Below, piece after piece: positions 1 to 9,873 of a stretch of DNA of 64,000 bases (the stretch's first letter is position 1; each line of letters opens with the position of its first letter). The notes below the pieces were generated by a model. That model made no database searches. It saw nothing but the letters and a program-made list of their open reading frames with translations, and was not told the DNA's origin. Where the stretch lies: positions 15,934,001 through 15,998,000 of the forward strand of contig JBHGNT010000010.1 in assembly GCA_043228905.1 (NCBI GenBank), written 5' to 3'. The position numbers were made by a program, and so were the translations under genes. Source of the DNA: Azolla caroliniana (taxonomy: Eukaryota > Polypodiophyta).

Positions 1-20
1 ATGGGGAACTTGCGTTACGC

Positions 21-659
21 GTGCAACAACTCGAAGCCACCATCGTAGCGATGCAACAACATGGGCCCGAAACACAAGGGATTCATAAAGAACCTAAGAT
101 TGGCCTTCCCACGAAGTTCGATGGAACGCGATCGCAGTTTAGAGGGTTCCTTAACCAGGTACGATTAGTTATTCAAATGCATCCTTCCCGATATCCCACC
201 GATGCATCACGAGTGGGTTTAGTAGGCACTTTGTTAAGTGGCTCAGCGTTGTCATGGTTCGCTCCACTATTAGAAAAGGAATCTCCGTTACTCAACAATT
301 TTGAAGAGTTTCTAGGTGAGTTTAAAGCATGTTTCGGAGATACTGACAGCATTAGGACCGCAATCAACAAAATCCGGCGATTACGCCAAGGTGACCGTCC
401 AGCCTCCGCATACGCTGCAGATTTTCGCCTACTCGCCGCCGATATCCCTTGGGATGATCAAGCGTTGATGGAGCAATTCCGTTATGGTTTACGCAACGAC
501 GTCAAGGATTTACTCTTGACCTTCCCCGAAGAGCCAAAGTCCTTAACAGAAGCAATCAGTCGCGCGGTGAGATGTGACAACCGCCTCTTTGAGCGACGTT
601 CGGAACGACAGCTACAGATGCCGAGGGCAAGATCAGAGCCACCTACGCCTCAGTGGTAG
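21..659 (+). CDS. gag: G1 gag, capsid part
   Basis: This is the N-terminal and capsid part of a gypsy Gag, the protein that would form the virus-like particle. The retrotransposon-gag core is visible as a region containing FDGTRSQF, then [12 protein letters not shown], then the [17 protein letters not shown] segment, all typical of chromovirus Gag. The frame is probably open to the left of position 21. It ends at 659, and the zinc-knuckle part continues in another frame from 653, so Gag is split by a single-base frameshift near 640-660. That may be a mutation or a sequencing error. Confidence 0.88.
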   Translation: MQQLEATIVAMQQHGPETQGIHKEPKIGLPTKFDGTRSQFRGFLNQVRLVIQMHPSRYPTDASRVGLVGTLLSGSALSWFAPLLEKESPLLNNFEEFLGEFKACFGDTDSIRTAINKIRRLRQGDRPASAYAADFRLLAADIPWDDQALMEQFRYGLRNDVKDLLLTFPEEPKSLTEAISRAVRCDNRLFERRSERQLQMPRARSEPPTPQW

Positions 660-1000
660 CAAGACCTTTTTCGAGGGAGTCATATAATGCGTCTCCAGCG
701 AATACTCCGACTCCGATGGAGATTGACACTACACGTCGTCGAGGGCCGTTATCCGAAGAAGAAAAGCAGCGACGCCGTACAAATCGACTATGTCTTTACT
801 GCGGTGGACCAGGACATATCGAAATAAATTGCCCCCATAGGCCAAGAAGACAGGTAAACCAAATAGTCGCTAGTTCTAATTGTACTAAATCCGAACCTAT
901 TTCAGTAGGGATATCTGATAGTCCTAATAGTACTAATATCCCAGATCTAGCAAACAAATTTGATGTCCTTAGTCAGTTAGAAGAAGAGTTAAACGACTAA
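653..1000 (+). CDS. gag: G1 gag, zinc-knuckle (nucleocapsid) part
   Basis: This is the C-terminal part of Gag. It carries one CCHC zinc knuckle ([14 protein letters not shown], about residues 47-60) preceded by a basic segment with the chromovirus-typical [16 protein letters not shown] context. The knuckle binds RNA during packaging. The frame differs by one base from the capsid part. The natural protein is one polypeptide, so the ATG at 653 is probably not a real start. The frame closes at 1000 just before pol opens in a third frame. Confidence 0.85.
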   Translation: MVARPFSRESYNASPANTPTPMEIDTTRRRGPLSEEEKQRRRTNRLCLYCGGPGHIEINCPHRPRRQVNQIVASSNCTKSEPISVGISDSPNSTNIPDLANKFDVLSQLEEELND

Positions 1001-1026
1001 GTCCAGCCAAAATAGGAGCCGTTTGG

Positions 1027-4000
1027 TTGGACAGCCCTAGATCTGTGCAGCCCATTAGTGGTTCCATTCCCTCTAAGCAAGTTAGTGATGTGTTCGTAGC
1101 CCAAGTAATAGTTAGTACTAAAAGTACCCCTCCAGTACATGTCCTAGCACTCCTAGATTCCGGAGCTAACTCTTGCTTTATGGATAAGAAATTTGCTCAA
1201 GCTCATAAGATATCCCTAAGAAAACTCCAGTGTCCAGCCTCTGTAGTAGTCATTGATGGACGTCCCATTGCTTCCGGAAATATCCTAGAAGAGTCAGAGC
1301 CCATTAATATTGTCCTAGATAACTTAGTATGTGTAGTATCATTTAATATTATTAGTATCCCAGAACATCCTATAGTTTTAGGACTACCGTGGTTCGAGTT
1401 ACATAACCCTGACATAGATTGGAGAACAAGAGAAATCCGGTGTCGACAAACCCAAGGGTCAACTCAGAAGATGGCAACCATTTCGCTACGTCAGTTGCGT
1501 AAAGAAGGGCACAAGGAGGAAATGTTCCTCTTTGCAATATCAGTAAACCCCTCCAACACCACTAAAGAAGAATCCACCGTTCAACTTCCCGAGAAGTATC
1601 GCCATTACACCGATGTGTTCGATAAAGTACAAGCCAACACACTTCCTCATCATCGACCGTACGATTGCCCCATCGATTTACAACCGGGAAAAGAGCCGCC
1701 ATGGGGACCGATCTACAATTTGTCACCAACCAAGCTGGAAGTCCTTCGGGCCTATATAGAGGAGAATTTGGAAAATGGTTTCATTCGGCATTCGAAATCT
1801 CCAGCCGGTGCGCCCATTTTCTTCGTCAAGAAAAAAGATGGATCGCTTCGTCTCGTTGTAGATTACCGTGGCTTGAATAAGGTTACAATCAGGAATAGGT
1901 ATGCTCTTCCCCTTATCTCAAGTCTTTTAGAACGGATCAATGGTGCCAGGTTCTTCACGAAGATCGACTTACGGGGAGCATATAACCTCGTACGGATCCG
2001 ACCAGGAGACGAATGGAAGACCGCGTTTCGCACCAGATATGGGCACTTCGAGTATACTGTCATGCCGTTCGGCCTCACTAATGCGCCGGCAGTCTTCCAG
2101 CACATGGCTAATGATATATTCCGAGATCTATTGGATGATTGTTTGATCATCTATTTGGATGATCTACTGGTTTATTCAAAGACCCAAGAAGAACATGATT
2201 CTCATGTACTATTAGTACTAAAACGACTTCGAGAACATGGTCTGTATGCAAAGCTAGAAAAATGTAGTTTCGGGTGCAACCAAGTGGAATTTCTCGGCTA
2301 CATCATTTCGTCAGAAGGCATCTCCATGGACCCAGCTAAGGTCAGAACGGTGGTAGAATGGCAGACTCCGCGTTCTGTACGGGATGTGCAATGCTTCTTA
2401 GGCTTTGCCAATTTTTACCGGAAGTTCATACAGGATTACTCAAAGATCGTTCTACCTCTCACACAACTTACCAGGAAGGGACAACCGTTCACCTGGTCTG
2501 AAGAAACGGACATGGCTTTCGAGAGTCTTAAAAAAGCATTTACATCGGCTCCAATTCTAGCTCATGTCGATCCGGAGAAACCATTCATTATCGAAGCTGA
2601 CGCATCGGATTTTGCATTGGGGAGCATTCTGTCACAACAGGGGAATGATGAAAAGCTACATCCTGTGGCTTTTCACTCACGCAAGTTTGATGCCGCCGAA
2701 ATCAACTACGAAATCCATGATAAGGAGCTATTGGCAATAGTGGATTCTTTTATGCAATGGAGGCATTTTTTGGAGGGATCCTCTCATCCAGTCACCGTAT
2801 TTAGTGACCACAAGAATCTTGCCTACTTTCAGGATGCTCGTGTGTTGAATCGACGTCAAGCTCGGTGGGCCCACTTCCTCACGCGTTTCGACTTCAAAAT
2901 TACATATCGTCCGGGGAGGCACCAAGGGAAGGCAGATGCATTATCACGGCGTTCGTATCTAGCACCCCGTCCCGGCGAGCCAGCTTTCGATAACCAAAAA
3001 CAAGTCATCTTGGGACCGGCACGATTACAAGCAACACAAATCTTTGACATGCCTATGGATTCCCGCGTTATCGATACCATACGTGAAGACTTGAAGACAG
3101 ATGCGTTCGCCCAAGCTATACTAGCACAAATTGATCCCTCTCGAGCGTCGTGTTCACAGTCGCAACCACCAGGTACGGACTATCGGCAATTCAAATACCA
3201 TGATGGATTACTCTTCTTTAAAGAACTTTTGTATGTTCCTAATGGTTCTTGCCGCCTTCGAGTAGTACAAAACTGTCATGACACATATACAGCTGGGCAT
3301 TTTGGTAGTACTAAAACATTACATTTAGTACAACGATCATTCTGGTGGCCCTGTATGCGACAATTTGTCGAGGATTTTGTTCGGACTTGTGATACATGTT
3401 GCAGAGCGAAAATGCCAAGGCATCATCCATATGGTTTATTAGAACCATTATCAATTCCAAGCAAGCCGTGGCAATCCATTGCTCTAGACTTCATCACAGA
3501 TCTTCCAGTCTCTAAGGGGTTCAATGCGATTCTAACGGTGGTCGATCGATATACGAAGATGGCTCATTTCTTGCCATGTACTAAGGAGATCTCCAGTGAA
3601 GACACTGCCGAAATTGTCATGCGTGAAGTATGTCGGCATCATGGACTCCCCAATAGTATCATCAGCGACCGTGGACCCCAGTTCGTGTCAAAATTCTGGA
3701 AGCACCTTTTTAACATGCTCAAGGTCACTTGTAACCTCTCTTCCGGCTACCACCCACAAACTGACGGCCAAGCTGAACGAACAAATCAAACGTTGGAGCA
3801 GTATCTGCGGTGCTTTCTCAGCTATCATCAGGACGACTGGACAGATATTCTCCACTTCACCGAATTTGCCTATAACAACTCTATCCACGCATCCACTAAA
3901 GTTACGCCATTTTATGCTTATACGGGATGTCACCCCCGGTGGAGTGTACTTGAAACCCCAGAGGTGTCCACAAATCCGTGCGCGGAGGATCGTTTGGAGC

Positions 4001-4584
4001 GGTTACGCAAGATACAAGCGGATTTATCTACTCATCTCCAACAAGCTCAACAAACACACAAGGTCTACGCGGATCGTCATCGACTTCCATCTAGTTTTAA
4101 TATTGGAGATCGGGTGTGGTTGCTACGACGACACATCAAGACTACTCGCCCATGTGAGAAGTTGGATTATCGGCGATTAGGTCCTTTCCGTATTATTGGA
4201 AAGATTAATGATGTTGCTTTTCGTCTCGATCTACCTCCTCAACTTCGGATACATCCGGTGTTTCATAGTTCTCTCTTCGAACCCTACCACGAGAGCACCA
4301 TCCCAGAACGTCTTATCCAACCTCCACCCCCGATCGAGCTTGAAGATGGGCCGGAGTACGAGGTTGCCGCCATTCTTGATTCCAAGATTGTTCGCAACAA
4401 GCTCTACTATCTAGTCGATTGGCTAGGCTATAGTCCCAGCGAACGTACTTGGGAACCGATCGAGAATGTAACCAATGCTCGTGCTCTTCTTGAAGACTTC
4501 CATCGTCAATATCCACACAAACCGAGTCCTCAATCCAAGACGACTCGTGACACTCGTCGTTTTAAAGGGGGGATAGTGTCATGA
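1027..4584 (+). CDS. pol: G1 pol polyprotein with chromodomain
   Basis: This is an uninterrupted 1185-residue Pol. Domains in order are: aspartic protease (LLDSGA, Asp44); reverse transcriptase with YLDD at 376-379; RNase H (about 500-620); integrase zinc domain (HHCC, about 750-800); integrase core with Asp821, Asp881 and Glu917 (D,D35E spacing); and a C-terminal chromodomain (about 1110-1160, EYEVAAILDSKI to the TWEP motif). Chromodomains of this class steer integration towards modified chromatin. The frame differs from the zinc-knuckle frame, so expression would need frameshifting or a separate start. All visible catalytic residues are present. The stop lies 8 bases inside the 3' LTR. Confidence 0.95.
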   Translation: MDSPRSVQPISGSIPSKQVSDVFVAQVIVSTKSTPPVHVLALLDSGANSCFMDKKFAQAHKISLRKLQCPASVVVIDGRPIASGNILEESEPINIVLDNLVCVVSFNIISIPEHPIVLGLPWFELHNPDIDWRTREIRCRQTQGSTQKMATISLRQLRKEGHKEEMFLFAISVNPSNTTKEESTVQLPEKYRHYTDVFDKVQANTLPHHRPYDCPIDLQPGKEPPWGPIYNLSPTKLEVLRAYIEENLENGFIRHSKSPAGAPIFFVKKKDGSLRLVVDYRGLNKVTIRNRYALPLISSLLERINGARFFTKIDLRGAYNLVRIRPGDEWKTAFRTRYGHFEYTVMPFGLTNAPAVFQHMANDIFRDLLDDCLIIYLDDLLVYSKTQEEHDSHVLLVLKRLREHGLYAKLEKCSFGCNQVEFLGYIISSEGISMDPAKVRTVVEWQTPRSVRDVQCFLGFANFYRKFIQDYSKIVLPLTQLTRKGQPFTWSEETDMAFESLKKAFTSAPILAHVDPEKPFIIEADASDFALGSILSQQGNDEKLHPVAFHSRKFDAAEINYEIHDKELLAIVDSFMQWRHFLEGSSHPVTVFSDHKNLAYFQDARVLNRRQARWAHFLTRFDFKITYRPGRHQGKADALSRRSYLAPRPGEPAFDNQKQVILGPARLQATQIFDMPMDSRVIDTIREDLKTDAFAQAILAQIDPSRASCSQSQPPGTDYRQFKYHDGLLFFKELLYVPNGSCRLRVVQNCHDTYTAGHFGSTKTLHLVQRSFWWPCMRQFVEDFVRTCDTCCRAKMPRHHPYGLLEPLSIPSKPWQSIALDFITDLPVSKGFNAILTVVDRYTKMAHFLPCTKEISSEDTAEIVMREVCRHHGLPNSIISDRGPQFVSKFWKHLFNMLKVTCNLSSGYHPQTDGQAERTNQTLEQYLRCFLSYHQDDWTDILHFTEFAYNNSIHASTKVTPFYAYTGCHPRWSVLETPEVSTNPCAEDRLERLRKIQADLSTHLQQAQQTHKVYADRHRLPSSFNIGDRVWLLRRHIKTTRPCEKLDYRRLGPFRIIGKINDVAFRLDLPPQLRIHPVFHSSLFEPYHESTIPERLIQPPPPIELEDGPEYEVAAILDSKIVRNKLYYLVDWLGYSPSERTWEPIENVTNARALLEDFHRQYPHKPSPQSKTTRDTRRFKGGIVS
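4564..4576 (+). other. G1 polypurine tract
   Basis: A purine run (AAAGGGGGGATAG) lies directly before the TGTCATGA start of the LTR. It is the expected primer for plus-strand DNA synthesis and fixes the LTR start at 4577. It overlaps the end of pol. Confidence 0.85.
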
Positions 4585-4586
4585 TA

Positions 4587-4655
4587 TGGCAAGACTCGAA
4601 CCCATGACCTTAGGTTATATGGGTCGAGCTCTTGACCATTAGAACATCTATTGTA
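4587..4655 (-). other. tRNA-like sequence, antisense in G1 LTR
   Basis: Read on the minus strand, this stretch has the layout of a tRNA: an A-box-like part (GTTCTAATGGTCAAGAG), then a B-box-like part (GGTCATGGGTTCGAGTC) ending TTGCCA near the LTR edge. The T-arm pairs poorly, so this is a degenerate relic rather than a tRNA gene. It begins about 8 bases inside the LTR. Similar relics occupy the same place in the LTRs of G6 and S1. Confidence 0.55.
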
Positions 4656-4760
4656 ATACGTAGGATATTATTTTCATTTACATTTTATTATAGGAAATTA
4701 GTGTATATTCCAGATTTCTCTGGAACATTCTAGAAGCTTCAGGATTACTCCTGAAAACAC

Positions 4761-4768
4761 TATAAAAG
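4761..4768 (+). promoter_or_regulatory. G1 LTR TATA box
   Basis: TATAAAAG lies in mid-LTR where the U3 promoter is expected. A poly(A) signal, AATAAA, follows at 4852-4857, which would place the R region between them. Confidence 0.7.
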
Positions 4769-4851
4769 AGGGCACTAGGCATTATGTTGAACCAAATTGG
4801 TTCAACGCCAGTCTTAAGCCTTTTAGCCACCGTTGTATATTCTCTTCATAT

Positions 4852-4857
4852 AATAAA
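4852..4857 (+). terminator. G1 LTR poly(A) signal
   Basis: AATAAA lies about 85 bp downstream of the TATA box and just before a CT-rich stretch, the usual place for 3' end formation of an LTR transcript. Confidence 0.55.
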
Positions 4858-4878
4858 TATCTTTCTTATCATCACTCA

Positions 4879-4912
<34 letters not shown>

Positions 4913-5016
4913 GTCTCGCTCACTTCTTCCTTCTCTCGAAGAAGTTCCACACCTCTCATAGTACTAATCCTTCGTTTAGTACTAATTCCTTCTCTGTCTC
5001 AGTACTGTTCATGACA

Positions 5017-5756
5017 CAGAGTGGACTACGAGGAGACCTTTGCCCTGGTGGCAAAGATGACAACGGTGTGGACCGTAATTGCGCTTGCCGCGGCGAAACG
5101 GTGGCACCTCCATCAAATGGACGTCAAGAACGCCTTTCTACAAGGCGAATTAGAAGAGGAGGTGTACATGATACAACCACCCGACTTCAACTCGAGCACC
5201 CATCCGAAAGCTGTATGCCGACTCAAGAAGCCTCTCTACGGCCTCAAGCAAGCACCGTGTGCTTGGCATTCGAAGATAACGCAATATCTTCATCAAATCG
5301 GCTTCCGTATGTCAAAATCGGACAACTCCGTCTACATACGAAGCGATTCCGCAAGTCCGATCGCCATCATCTTATATGTGGATGACCTAGTCATTGGAGG
5401 TGAGCATCTCGTCGAAATCAATAAGGTCAAATTCCTCCTTTCCGACAAGTTCGAGATGACGGACATGAAGGAGCTCCACTACTTCCTCGGCATCGAGGCA
5501 ATTCGGACTCCGGCCGGAATCATGATCTCTCAACGGCACTACATCCTCAACTTGTTATACAGGTTTGGAATGGTTGAGTGCAAATCCGTGGCAACCCCGC
5601 TGGATCACAATCTCAAACTAGATGTGAACTCCGGCACCAAAGCGTGTGAGACGAGTCAGTATCGGCAACTCATCGGGAGTCTCATCTACCTCATGATCAC
5701 TCGACCTGATCTCAGTTATCTGGTCGGTCTCCTTAGCCAATTCATGCAAACACCGC
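5017..5756 (+). pseudogene. pol: C1 reverse transcriptase, interrupted
   Basis: This is copia reverse transcriptase in one open frame: the DYEETFALVAKMTT start region, the QMDVKNAFLQGELEEEVYM motif, the [12 protein letters not shown] motif, and the catalytic YVDDLVI box at about 5372-5392. G1 cut off the residues upstream and G2 cut it at 5756, just after the ITRPDLSYLVGLLSQFM segment that precedes RNase H. Frame and motifs are intact inside the piece, so the damage comes mainly from insertions. Confidence 0.92.
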
Positions 5757-5814
5757 TATCGCGAAGTTTCGCGTTCGCATGTAGAAAGAGGCGGGACCAC
5801 GGGGGCCTTGAACC

Positions 5815-5852
<38 letters not shown>

Positions 5853-5887
5853 CTTGCAGACACGCAAGAGAAAGAAGGAAAGAGAAA

Positions 5888-6258
5888 TGTAAAGAATCAA
5901 GATATGGATTCTGGTGAAGTGGAACAGGTGTGAACTGTGTGTGTATGAGAGAGAGAGCGAGAGAGAGAGAGAGAGAGTGAGAGAGAGACAAGGAGTAATA
6001 CACAGAGAATACACAAGGTTAAAAGTATATTAACAAAGGAGAAAGACTCAACAATATACAAGGTGGGAGGAGGGTGCTTTATGTAGTCACCCTCTCTCTT
6101 CATTAACTACAAGGCTCATGGAGAATGGGGAATGTGAAAGCTCATAAGTTATGTGTCATAGAATATGATTCTATGACTCATACTAAATGCTAGAATACAA
6201 AGTGGTGACATAATGGTGACTCTTGACCGTTGAGGTGTCTCTTCACCCTCAAGGTGAG
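5888..6258 (-). repeat. C2 3' LTR, truncated
   Basis: It matches 9874-10273 from the TGTAAAGAATC end but stops after CTCAAGGTGAG, so about 40 bp of its U3 start are lost. At 6258/6259 it joins reverse transcriptase coding sequence directly. It holds GA microsatellites (about 5945-5990); the long serine/leucine-rich open frames across them are meaningless. Confidence 0.9.
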
Positions 6259-7314
6259 GATGTAGTGCCATTGAGAGATCATGATTCCGGCCGGAGTCCG
6301 AATTACCTCGATGCCGAGGAAGTAGTAGAGCTCCTTCATGTTCGTCATCTTGAACTTGTCGGAAAGGAGGAATTTGACCTTATTGATTACGACGAGATGC
6401 TCACCTCCAATGACTAGGTCATCCACATATAAGATGATGACGATCGGACTTGCGGAATCGCCTCGTATGTAGAGGGAGTTGTCCGATTTTGACATACGGA
6501 AGCCGATTTGATGAAGATATTGCGTTATCTTCGAATGTCAAGCACGCGGTGCTTGCTTGAGGCCGTAGAGAGGCTTCTTGAGTCGGCAAATAGCTTTCGG
6601 ATGGGTGCTCGAGTTGAAGCCGGGTGGTTGTATCATGTACACCTCGTCTTCTAATTCGCCTTGTAGAAAGGTGTTCTTGACGTCCATTTGATGGAGGTGC
6701 CACCGTTTCGCCGCGGCAAGCGCAATTACGGTCCGCACCGTTGTCATCTTTGCCACCGGGGCAAAGGTCTCTTCGCAATCAACGCCATGCATCTAAGCGT
6801 ATCCTTTCGCTACGAGTCGAGCTTTGTAGCGGTTTACGGAGCCATCGACGTTGTACTTCACCTTGTAGATCCATCTGCATCCGATCGCCTTTTTGTGTGG
6901 TGAGGTGGGAACGAGATCCGACGTCTTGTTCTTGCGTAGTGCCTGCATCTCTTCGTTCATTGCTTCGATCCATCGTGGCTCCCGTACTGTCGCTACCTTC
7001 ATCATAAAGGCGTAATGGTACGCCATATAATCATTGTAACCAAATCGGCTTACGAGGTTCTTTTCATGAGTGGATCGGCATAGCTTTTCATTTTCAGAGA
7101 TGAGGGCTTTCTTTGCTCTGATTGGTACATCGAAGCCGCCGAACTCACTGTCGAGTGAGTCAGTCGATTCATCGTCGTCGGGGCGATCGTCTTCATATTC
7201 CGCCATTTTCGCCTTGCCTTTGTCCATCTTCGGGCTAGGCCGTGATGTGCTTTGATCGCTCAAAGGCTCTTGTGGTCCGCTCAGGCGAGTCGTGATCGGA
7301 CTTTCTTCGATCAT
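6259..7314 (-). pseudogene. pol: C2 reverse transcriptase, 3'-truncated
   Basis: Read leftwards, 7314-6793 encodes the integrase-RT linker and the RT start ([34 protein letters not shown]). 6792-6538 continues with [32 protein letters not shown] and [12 protein letters not shown]. 6495-6259 gives YVDDLVIGGEHL and ends at QWHYI. The three parts lie in different frames or are separated by a stop, so small indels broke it. At 6259 it runs into the LTR, losing the rest of RT and all RNase H. Confidence 0.9.
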
Positions 7315-7480
7315 GCGCGTAGGGCGATCTTCATCCTCGATCTCTTGTTCGGCAAATTCTGGGTCAAGCGGAGGTGAAGTTGTCTCTGGTGCGTACCAGG
7401 ATGCAGACTCGTCAAAAATGACGTCTCGACTTACTCGAGATTTTCGAGTTGAGGAGTTATAGCACTTGTACCCCTTTTGT

Positions 7481-8428
7481 TCAAGTGAGTATCCTACGAG
7501 GATACATTTCTCCGACTTCGGGTCGCTTCTCGTCGGGGATGTGCACGTACGCTATCGCGCTGAATATCCGGATATGCGATAAGTCCGGTTTCCTTCCGAA
7601 GTATTTTTCGTGCGGAGTGACCTCGTGCACGCCGGATGTTGTGCACCGGTTCATTAGGTAGACGACTGTATTTGCAGCTTCGGCCCAATATGACTTGGGC
7701 ATATGCTTCTCGTTCATCATGGCCCGCGCTACTTCGAGGATGTGCCGATTTTTGCACTCGGCTACTCCGTTTTGTTGCGGAGTGTGTCGGCAAGTGAATT
7801 CTCGCCGAATTCCTTCCTTTCGGAGATGCACTGTGAAATCGTCCGAGAAGTACTCCTTGCCGCCATCCGATCGAAGGCATCGTACATGTAGGCCCATGGC
7901 TTTCTCGACTTCATTCTTGAACTTTTGGAAGTGTCCGAACACTTCGCTCTTTTGCCACATCGGATAGATCCAAGTGTGCCTAGAAAAGTCGTCGATGAAG
8001 AGCACGTAATATCGGCATCCGCTGAATGTCGCCGTTTGAGCCGGACCCCATACATCGGAATGAATTACGTTGAGTGCATCTTTGCTCACATGCCGCTCCT
8101 TCGGAAATGGGTGTCGGTGTTGGTTGCCGAATTGTCATGCTTCGCATACACCTTCAATCTCCTTCTCTTTGAATGTCGGGAGTCCGATGACGACTCCTTT
8201 CGATTTCATTGCTTTGAGTTTGTTGAGATTGATGTGGCCGATTCGCTTATGCCATAGCTCTATGTCGGAGTCGGCTTTCGTGCTTTTCGCGAACATGGCG
8301 GATTTCATCTCGTGCGAATCGAGACTGAACATCCTGCCCTCTCTTCTTCCGCGTGCGATGATTCGGCCTTCTTTTTCGATGAAGCACCCTTCTTGGTCGA
8401 ATCGTACTTGCATCCCTTGCTCAACCAT
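7481..8428 (-). pseudogene. pol: C2 pre-integrase and integrase
   Basis: Minus-strand 8428-8135 encodes the GAG-pre-integrase zinc region (ELWHKRIGHINLNKL, ending at CEA). 8089-7481 encodes the integrase core: HSDVWGPAQ with its first Asp, LRSDGGKEY with the second, and PQQNGVAECKNR where the catalytic Glu is expected. The frame breaks between 8135 and 8089, removing part of the HHCC motif, and again near 7481. Its relatives here are C1 and C3. Confidence 0.88.
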
Positions 8429-8602
8429 TTGGCCGACTTAGACCAAATTCTTTGTGATGGTGGGAACATGCAAGACATTTTTAATGTATGTTAGCTTACC
8501 TCTTTCGCCGAACGGAACATTGGCGATGTGCCGAATCGGGTGCGTAGTGTCATCTCCGGTTTCGACATAACCGGGTCGCTCCGGCTCTCGAAGTTCAAGA
8601 AA

Positions 8603-9714
8603 CTATTCTTTGTGGGATGTCACATGGTTTGAGGCTCCGGAGTCAACAAACCATACGTCCTCCGGATTGATGGCACTAGTTGCAGTAGAGGCCAACATAG
8701 AGTTTGCTCTATGTTTCATCATGAACATTCCGCCACGGTCGGAGTTGTATGCGTACATTCCGCCACGATCCTCGTAGTCAGAGTTGTGCCCGTACATTCC
8801 GCTATACTCTTCATAGTCGGAATTGTGCGTGTAATTCGTGAGTTGTCGGCTTGTGGAAGCCGATTCACGCATCTTCTTTCGGCACTCTTCTTCGTGGTGG
8901 CCGAGCTTTCCGCAATATCCGCATTCGGGTGGTTTTGACGGCTCGGGCCGGAGTGGAAGCTCCCCCTTCTTGGTAATGTTCCTCGTTGGCCTCCGTTTTG
9001 CAGCCAAAATTGGGAGTTGTTGTCGTAGGTCGGACCTTGTCCGCCTTGTCCTTGGCCGAATCGGCCTCTCGCTCTTCCGCGTCCTCTTCCTCCATTAGAG
9101 TGCGTGTAGAGCATGTGGCCTTCCGACTCATTGCTCCGTGTATGCACGTGGTTTTCTTCAACCAATAGCATTGATTGGAGCTCGAAGAAGGAGGGAGATT
9201 TGTCCCGTGCTAGAACGGCGGTTCGCATCGCGCCGAACCGTGGTGCGAGGCCACCGAGGCATATTTGCACCATCTCATCATCATCTATACTTACGCTTAT
9301 TGAGCCGAGCGAGTCGCAAAGCTCCTTGATTTTCAAGGTGTATGTCGTGATGGACATGTCCCTTTGTTGAATGTTGTTCAACTCTTGGCGGAGTTGAAGC
9401 TTCCTCGCGGTTGTGTTGGCGGCGAAAATCTTTCGTAGATTTTCCCATGCTTCCTTTGGCGTCTTGGCTTCTCGAATGTAGCCGAGCATGTGGTTGTGAA
9501 CACATGTCGCCAAACAATACAGCACGCGGCTTGCGGCTTGCTCCCATGTCGCGTATCTGGGAGCCGCCTCGACGGGTCGGTCTTCATGTGCTCCTTTGAT
9601 GTAGCTCCAATAGCCTTGTCCGACAAGGTATTGGTGCATCTTGTACTCCCAAGATACGAAGTTGTTTTGATCCAACTTCTCGGTAGGGAGAGCGCTCCCC
9701 ATTTGAGTATTCAT
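8603..9714 (-). pseudogene. gag: C2 gag and protease
   Basis: Gag opens at 9714 and runs leftwards with copia Gag features: KLDQNNFVSWEYKMHQYL near the start, a KEAWENLRKIFAAN segment, LGGLAPRF, and a Gly/Arg-rich tail. A frameshift near 9000 moves the true reading to 9007-8603. That part has the zinc knuckle CGYCGKLGHHEEEC and the protease active site VDSGASNH near 8625-8660. The zinc knuckle normally lies in the same polyprotein, so one indel is enough to explain the break. Confidence 0.9.
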
Positions 9715-9861
9715 TATGTCGATTCTTCTTCTTCTTCTTCTCTCTTTGAATGCGAGCTATGTAGCGAAGCTACGATAGCTATGAGCCAGTTCTTGGTCGT
9801 CGGCGTAGAGCACAACACACGATCACGATGAGGCGAATGGGCTAGATCGAGCTACCAAATC

Positions 9862-9873
9862 GCTCTCATACCA
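9862..9873 (-). other. C2 primer binding site (tRNA-iMet type)
   Basis: The minus strand directly after the 5' LTR reads TGGTATGAGAGC, one mismatch from the plant initiator-tRNA-Met primer site TGGTATCAGAGC. It has no spacer from the LTR end, as is usual for copia elements. Confidence 0.85.

Larger units (their letters stand above)
1..5016 (+). mobile_element. G1: Ty3/gypsy chromovirus, 5' end outside window
   Basis: This is the 3' part of a Ty3/gypsy element: gag, pol with a C-terminal chromodomain, a polypurine tract and one 3' LTR. The 5' LTR and primer site lie left of the window. The element sits inside the reverse transcriptase of copia element C1, because copia coding sequence starts directly after the LTR end at 5016. 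The left target duplication cannot be seen; the right flank begins CAGAG. With a long open pol it is one of the younger insertions here. Confidence 0.93.
4577..5016 (+). repeat. G1 3' LTR
   Basis: A 440-bp LTR starts TGTCATGA and ends TCATGACA, an 8-bp perfect terminal inverted repeat. It follows the polypurine tract, and copia coding sequence resumes directly after it. It contains a TATA box, a poly(A) signal, a CT microsatellite (about 4877-4905) and, just inside its left end, an antisense tRNA-like sequence. No second copy is in the window, so the ends rest on the inverted repeat and on both junctions. Confidence 0.9.

Noticed and set aside
3596-4180. Overlapping 194-residue frame inside G1 pol
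   Set aside because: Shadow frame of the integrase coding sequence with no recognisable domain.
5716-6103. Ser/Leu-rich small proteins, like signal or membrane peptides
   Set aside because: Translations of GA/CT microsatellites in the C2 and G2 LTRs.
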